NCBI GenBank assembly: GCA_017311315.1
Contig: CM029617.1
Coordinates: forward strand, 8,507,820 to 8,571,819
From: Dendrocalamus latiflorus
Lineage: Eukaryota; Streptophyta; Magnoliopsida; Poales; Poaceae
Direction: 5' to 3'
Length of the DNA stretch: 64,000 bases
Part shown: one piece after another, positions 59,921-64,000 of the stretch
Position numbering within the stretch: position 1 is the stretch's first letter
How the letters are laid out: each line of letters starts with the position of its first letter
Position numbers and translations under genes: made by a program
The notes under the pieces: generated by a model
What the model was told of the DNA's origin: nothing
Seen by the model: the letters and a program-made list of their open reading frames with translations, nothing else
Database searches by the model: none

Positions 59921-60584
59921 GCTACAGTAACTCACTTTTAAACAGTGTGTTTTTTAAGACAGTGTCTATAGGTAAATTGTAGTACAAACTATATCAAATT
60001 CAGCTGTATCAACTAAAATCGTATGCGACTATTTCTCTCTACACATAGCCTCTCACGAATAACACAAGATTCAAAAAATTCAATCATAAACCACAAGGTA
60101 TAGCCTAAAAAAATCCATCCTAGATTCATCAACTGTTCATGACCCGAAGAATGTTCGTACCTCTCTCGTTTTCATTACCCGAAGAATCATAACTAGATGT
60201 TCTTACCTCACGTTTTCGTCCGCCACTTTTCTTACATGTTCTTACCTCACGTTTTCGTCCGCCACTTTCCTTAGTTTGACCGTCCTAACAAATAACAAGA
60301 GGAGATAAAAAGAGGAGGAATGAATTCCTACGAAGGAGAGAGGAGATAAATGACACGTTCGCTTCCCATAGGGCATAGGCCACAGGTGACTAGAGTGCAA
60401 AAGGTGCCGGTCGGCCAATTGGCAAGCTGGCTCGTTGACCCGCCCAAAATTTTGTCAGCAAAGGACAGGTGATGGCATGGCGCTGTCGCTATACGAATTT
60501 TTTTTGTACGGATAATCCGTTTTTTATTCGGAAATACATAAATATACCCGCGACAAAATTTTTTACAAAAATAATCTCCAGTCG

Positions 60585-60750
60585 CCACCCCATTGGGCGA
60601 CTGCTATTTTTCGCCCAACCGGGAGGCGACATTTAGGGAATCTGTGTACCGTTGGGCGACTACTGCAATCGCTGTACGGTTGAGCGACTTTGATTGCAGT
60701 CGCCCAACCGTTGGGCGACTTCAATTGCAGTCGCCCAGTGGATGGGCGAC
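60585..60750. repeat. Cluster of GGGCGACT / AGTCGCCC inverted words
   Basis: GGGCGACT and its inverse occur about eight times in 165 bp. At 60698-60720, arms AGTCGCCCAAC and GTTGGGCGACT are a perfect palindrome around one base. TTGCAGTCGCCC is directly repeated. This looks like the terminal region of the MULE and would form stable hairpins. Confidence 0.8.
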
Positions 60751-60774
60751 TTTACTCAGTCCCCGTGAATTTGT

Positions 60775-61115
60775 AGAGTTTTATCAATTTTGTAGTTTTA
60801 AACTGGAAAAAAATATGGTATAGTTGTAATAAAAGTTTATGTTTATTGTATGTTGTAGGTGCGTTTAAAATTTTGAGAAATTTTTTGTAAGTACAATTGA
60901 CTGTAGAACGTTTGATATATACATTGGTATGTTTTAAGGGTTTGCAATCCGCGTGATTTTTGTATGTTTTGTCAATTTTTTAGTTATAAACTGCGTAAAA
61001 ATCAGATAAAGTTGTAATAGAAGTTTATGTTCAATGTAAGTTGTAGATGCAAAAAAAAATTTGGTAAATTTTTTTTAGGCAGGATTGACCGAAGAACGGT
61101 CGATACATAAAGTGA
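60775..61115. repeat. Two diverged direct repeats of about 180 bp
   Basis: 60781-60950 and 60968-61110 share, in order, TCAATTTT(G/T)TAGTT, TAAACTG, AGTTGTAATA(A/G)AAGTTTATGTT, GTTGTAG(G/A)TGC, TGAC(T/C)G(T/A)AGAAC. No coding potential. Confidence 0.7.
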
Positions 61116-61213
61116 TAAGTGATGTGACCAGTGGCATGTGTGGAACTCTGTACTTGTAATGTTCAGAACTCCACCGCTAGTCGTAACATGCCTTAGGGAA
61201 TATTACATTTTGT

Positions 61214-61820
61214 CTACTGGGTGTAGCGTGGTTGTTTGCCCTTTTTGTCGCGCCCTGAAGATGGCTCTGCTGCATCTTTCTTCCTGTCAGTCTTGGTCTT
61301 GAGAGCTGCCTCACGAGCTTGAAGCTCTTCCTCCTGACGCTTGATGGCTGCTTCACGCGAACTTAACTTCTCCCGCCTCCTTTGCAGCTCATCCTCCTTG
61401 CCCTTAAGACGGATTTGGTCTACCCTCACGCGACGCTCTTGCTCATGCCGCATTTGTCGTTCCACCTCGCGAGCCTGATCCATCTTGACAAGGTATTGTC
61501 CTTTGTTTTCCACCTCGCGAGGGTTCCGTGGCCATGCCGGCGGCACCCGATCCACCCATTCGATGAACTTGCAAGCCTATGTGTGTCGTGGTAGATGTCA
61601 TGGATAAAGTTGAAGAACGATAACGAGAAACAAAGGATTTAGTTGTCGTCGTTACCACGAAGTCGTCATCCATGTCTGGACATTTGAAGTACCTACGGCC
61701 GTAGTTGGCTCGTGGTAGTGGATCCGTGCAGACGCACAACATCGTCCTAAAACCGCAATGGCACTTCGGACGCTCATGCCACTCCGGCACTCCAAAAGGG
61801 TCGGACCTCCAGGAAGACAT
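61214..61820 (-). CDS. GRF-type zinc-finger, coiled-coil protein (two exons, 175 aa)
   Basis: Exon 1 is complement 61656-61820, the intron is 61655-61577 (GTAACG...CACATAG) and exon 2 is complement 61214-61576; phases agree (0/0). The protein starts MSSWRSDPFGVPEWHERP. The GRF-type finger spans the intron: CHCGFRTMLCVC, NYGRRYFKCP, then ACKFIEWVDR; the Cys/His pattern and the RR-F-KC and C-F-W motifs are typical. Exon 2 is a Glu/Arg/Gln-rich coiled coil (EVERQMRHEQERRVRVDQIR and on) ending in a Lys-rich tail. GRF fingers bind single-stranded nucleic acid in better-known proteins; the role of the short plant versions is unknown. A TATA-like CTACATAAAGGC lies at 61885-61897. It diverges from the gene at 62416. 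No stop or frameshift. Confidence 0.78.
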
Positions 61821-61965
61821 TGTTGTGTAGTAGTATTGTGATGGCTTGAGGAGGAGGTTGTGTTGTGGTATGTAATACATGGGATGCCTTTATGTAGGCA
61901 GGTGAACTGGTGAGTGGGCATAGTCCATGGAGAGTACATATGAATCTTTTTGCTTTTTCAGGCTT

Positions 61966-62331
61966 TTCAGAGGCCAGTGTAGCAATAAATGTCCCTCCGT
62001 AGGCTTTTCAGAGGCCAGTGTATGTAGGCTTTTCAGAGGCCAGTGTATGTAGCCTTTTCAGAGGCCAGTGTATGTAGGCTTTTCAGAGGCCAGTCTATGT
62101 AGGCTTTTCAGAGGCCAGTCTATGTAGGCTTTTTAGAGGCCAGTCTATGTAGTCTTTTTAGAGGCCAGTCTATGTAGGCTTTTCAGAGCCCAGTGTATGT
62201 AGGCTTTTCAGAGGCCAGTCTATGTAGGCTTTTCAGAGGCCAGTCTATGTAGTCTTTTCAGAGGCCAGTGTAGCAATAAATGTCTCTATGTAGGCTTTTC
62301 AGAGGCCAGTGTAGCATTAAATGTCCCTCCG
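61966..62331. repeat. 13-copy tandem repeat between divergent GRF genes
   Basis: The basic unit is 25 bp, TAGGCTTTTCAGAGGCCAGT plus (C/G)TATG, repeated 13 times. Copies 1, 12 and 13 are longer (about 41 bp) because they add CAATAAATGTCCCTC. Short units thus lie between long units, the sign of internal expansion. A lone relative (CTCTATGTAGGCACTTTAGA) is at 63231-63250 beyond the plus-strand gene. In reverse, GCCTACATA in the unit equals the TATA context of the minus-strand gene. Confidence 0.95.
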
Positions 62332-62333
62332 TG

Positions 62334-62348
62334 TTGCTATAAGTAGCA
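62334..62348 (+). promoter_or_regulatory. TATA-like element of the plus-strand GRF gene
   Basis: TTGCTATAAGTAGCACG lies about 75 bp before the ATG at 62416 and directly beside the last tandem repeat. Confidence 0.5.
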
Positions 62349-62415
62349 CGGTTGGGGTCTCATGACATTGTAAATCGAACAAAGAAGAACCATCTCTTTC
62401 GTGGTGAAACATACC

Positions 62416-63029
62416 ATGTCGGAAGCCGAGGGGCCAGTGGGATTTGGGTCACCGAAGGACGACATTCCCTTAGAAAGGAGGGATATGTTCGGTCCACAGT
62501 ACCGATTGATATCAAGTCGGCGTGCTCAACCAGCGTGGCCGAAATGCAGACACAATGAGTACGCGGTCGTCCAGATCTTAGATTCCCCGAACGATGGCGG
62601 GCGACGTTTCTTCCGATGCTCACGCTACGGGGTACAAAATAGTAATATTACATTCTTATATTGCTTATGGACCCGCGAAGTTTACCGTCCTTTTTTTTGC
62701 AGATTGCAAAATGCGACTTCTCCCGCTGGATCGACCCTCCTCATGAACGGTATGTTGATCGTTATGTGGGTACATTATGGGATCGAATATGGGACTTGGA
62801 GAACCGAATGGAGAGTCTGACTGAGGAGAACAACGACCTCCGCGAACAGATGCAACGCGAGAGGGGCAACGAGGAGGTCGTGAATATAGGAAGCTCTTAC
62901 GATCCCACATGTTGCTGCGCGAACCCGAGCTGCATATGTGCATGCCACTCCCACGACGGCCAGCCACGTCCGAGGCGGCCCCCTCAGCAATTCTCCATGT
63001 GGGTGCCACGAGGCTCGTTTGGCGTGTAG
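62416..63029 (+). CDS. GRF-type zinc-finger, coiled-coil protein (two exons, 180 aa)
   Basis: Exon 1 is 62416-62631, the intron is 62632-62702 (GTACAA...TTTTTTTTGCAG) and exon 2 is 62703-63029 with TAG at 63027; both junctions are phase 0. The start MSEAEGPVGFGSPKDDIPLE is the first ATG after the TATA-like element. The finger again spans the intron: WPKCRHNEYAVVQIL, NDGGRRFFRCSRYG, then IAKCDFSRWIDPP. It is followed by a coiled coil (DLENRMESLTEENNDLREQM) and a Cys-rich stretch (CCCANPSCICACHSHD) and basic tail. Same design and intron position as the minus-strand gene but only distantly similar, so an old duplication is likely. Open throughout. Confidence 0.8.
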
Positions 63030-63413
63030 GTAACGAGGGTTATGGTTGTGTCGTATTTTATTTCATGTAGTTGTTGATGTGTTGATGCTGTGGCGGTAGG
63101 ACTGTTGTGTTTAGTAAAATTGTTGGGTGTAGTACTTTCCATAGATCCTGCAAGTGCAATGTATGTGTTGTTTCGTGTTGTAAGTGCGTGACTGGGCAAA
63201 GCTGGCATCTTTTGTCATCTCGCAATAAATTACTCTATGTAGGCACTTTAGAGCCTGTAGTTTCGTAATAAAAGTGGATTCGTAGCCACCAATAAATTGC
63301 AATACTTAAAAGGGAAACATTACGTTCAACGAAATAAGTGCATTACAGAAAAGGGATGTAACATACAAGGTTTACAACTGGTACATGAATTTTAGCATGC
63401 ATTACAACACCAA
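63030..63413. other. Intergenic gap between the GRF gene and the MULE transposase
   Basis: The two genes are convergent here. Contains one diverged copy of the tandem-repeat unit (63222-63260) and AATAAA words in both directions that could serve as poly(A) signals. Nothing else seen. Confidence 0.6.
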
Positions 63414-64000
63414 CTACTGATCCGGAAATGCATTGCATCGTCTAGCTGTGTGCCCCTCCTGACCGCATCGCCCACAACGTGCACCAGATGTTCCAGCTTG
63501 TGATACGTCCATGTCATTTCTAATACGTCGGCTCTGTCGCCGACCCTTCCCACCCTTCAGCATGTTAATATCCGGAACCCAGGTCCTCGCTGAAATGTCC
63601 AAAGTGGCGAAGTTTCCCACTGCCCTGAACCCCCGGAGCTCCCCACACCAAGCTTGCAGTATTCTCTCCTTGAAAAAGTACTCGGACATGAAGTTAGAAG
63701 GATCCATGCGCACGGTCCCGTATGCAGCGAGGACATGAGAGCATGGCCTGTGTAACAACTTAAGCTTGTTGCATGTGCAGCTAGGTTCGTTTGCATGATC
63801 TCCAAGGCATACATCGTGAGTAACAAGTGAACGAGATGTCCCAAATCCGGCTCTATCACGGAGTACCATCTCGAAACGATGCTCCCTGTTGCCCATGACA
63901 TGCACTGTGTGCAATTGACCCTTCTGTGCCTTCGCCTCCATGTACGCAGTAATTTTTGACGAATACTGGGCTCCGGGATTGGCCGCATGAAGCGCGGCAC
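63414..64000 (-). CDS. MULE transposase, C-terminal part with SWIM finger (partial)
   Basis: The frame is open from the right edge of the window (64000) to TAG at 63414-63416, about 195 codons. It ends a Mutator-type (MURA) transposase: the tail of the catalytic region (ANPGAQYSSKITAYMEAKAQ), then the SWIM zinc finger CTCNKLKLLHRPCSHVLAAY (CxC...CxH, DNA or protein binding), then WCGELRGFRAVGNFATLD, a basic segment (GGKGRRQSRRIRNDMD) and a CCHC knuckle CGRCGQEGHTARRC near the C-terminus. These parts in this order are usual for the family. The DDE residues and N-terminus lie beyond the window. No disabling mutation is visible. The transposase would cut and rejoin the element's ends in the nucleus. 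Confidence 0.88.
   Translation of the reverse strand, partial: AALHAANPGAQYSSKITAYMEAKAQKGQLHTVHVMGNREHRFEMVLRDRAGFGTSRSLVTHDVCLGDHANEPSCTCNKLKLLHRPCSHVLAAYGTVRMDPSNFMSEYFFKERILQAWCGELRGFRAVGNFATLDISARTWVPDINMLKGGKGRRQSRRIRNDMDVSQAGTSGARCGRCGQEGHTARRCNAFPDQ

Larger units (their letters stand above)
56700..60494 (+). repeat. Segmental duplication copy B
   Basis: Starts with the exon-like sequence shared with block C (56716-56769) and continues as a close match to copy A (26377-32137). It has the 354-bp solo LTR (56810-57163), AT-rich segment, GC-rich block (57974-58840), and the distal segment to 60494. Its right edge is the MULE insertion: copy A continues past GATGGCATGGCGCTGT but copy B changes within a few bases. 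Confidence 0.88.
60495..64000 (-). mobile_element. Mutator-like element (MULE), left part, runs off the window
   Basis: The left boundary is set by loss of similarity to copy A at about 60495. Inside are a GTCGCCC/GGGCGAC palindrome cluster (60585-60750), AT-rich terminal sequence, two GRF-type zinc-finger genes, and the C-terminal part of a MURA-type transposase with SWIM finger (63414-64000). The right terminus and target duplication lie outside, so membership of the two GRF genes in the same element is inferred from position. Confidence 0.6.

Noticed and set aside
61966..62331. CRISPR-like array
   Set aside because: Units are directly adjacent with no unique spacers, and the setting is a plant transposon; it is a minisatellite.

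Overview
This window is nuclear DNA from a grass (Poaceae, probably panicoid; the genus cannot be told from sequence alone). The evidence is plant-type transposons with long AT-rich LTRs carrying GC-rich cores, Tourist-type MITEs with TAA/TTA target duplications, a maize-type Helitron terminus, Ty1/copia pol genes, plant-type introns and gene fragments closest to plant proteins. No rRNA, credible tRNA, CRISPR, organellar insert or complete conserved housekeeping gene was found. It is an intergenic or pericentromere-like accessory region built from nested transposons and segmental duplications. Layout from left to right. 1-3.8 kb: a 1.98-kb non-autonomous hAT element inserted about 20 bp upstream of the TATA box of a small gene for a roughly 90-100 aa protein with two membrane segments (copy 1). 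3.9-15.0 kb: two long solo-LTR-like elements (3.4 and 5.4 kb); the second lies in an intron of a decayed WD40 gene of the STRAP family. 15.1-16.8 kb: small-gene copy 2 (broken) and two Tourist MITEs. 16.8-22.3 kb: a Ty1/copia element on the minus strand, with a GC-rich tract beyond it. 26.4-32.1 kb: segmental duplication copy A, carrying a gag-only LTR retrotransposon and two back-to-back MITEs. 32.5-33.6 kb: small-gene copy 3 (frameshifted). 33.6-37.6 kb: a PIF/Harbinger element with both its genes, the Myb-like one and the DDE transposase, each damaged. 37.6-42.9 kb: small-gene remnant copy 4, split by a 4.9-kb LTR element with a TTACC target duplication. 42.9-48.0 kb: two fragments of the same copia family joined head to head. 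48.0-53.0 kb: duplicated blocks C and D, a truncated LTR element, another 245-bp copia LTR and a MITE. 53.1-56.7 kb: AT repeats, an inverted-repeat element, a Helitron carrying serine hydroxymethyltransferase (SHMT) exons, and a foldback. 56.7-60.5 kb: segmental copy B with its own hAT insertion. 60.5-64.0 kb: a Mutator-like element (MULE) running off the right edge. It holds the C-terminal part of a SWIM-finger transposase and a divergent pair of apparently intact GRF-type zinc-finger genes separated by a 13-copy tandem repeat. How the parts work together: most coding sequence is transposon machinery, and most of it is inactivated by stops, frameshifts or deletions. The best candidates for intact genes are the two GRF-type genes at 61.2-63.0 kb and the MULE transposase fragment; small-gene copy 1 is possible. 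The duplicated blocks act as natural controls. Several insertions present in one copy are absent from the other, which fixes their boundaries and gives a relative history: duplication first, then separate insertions.
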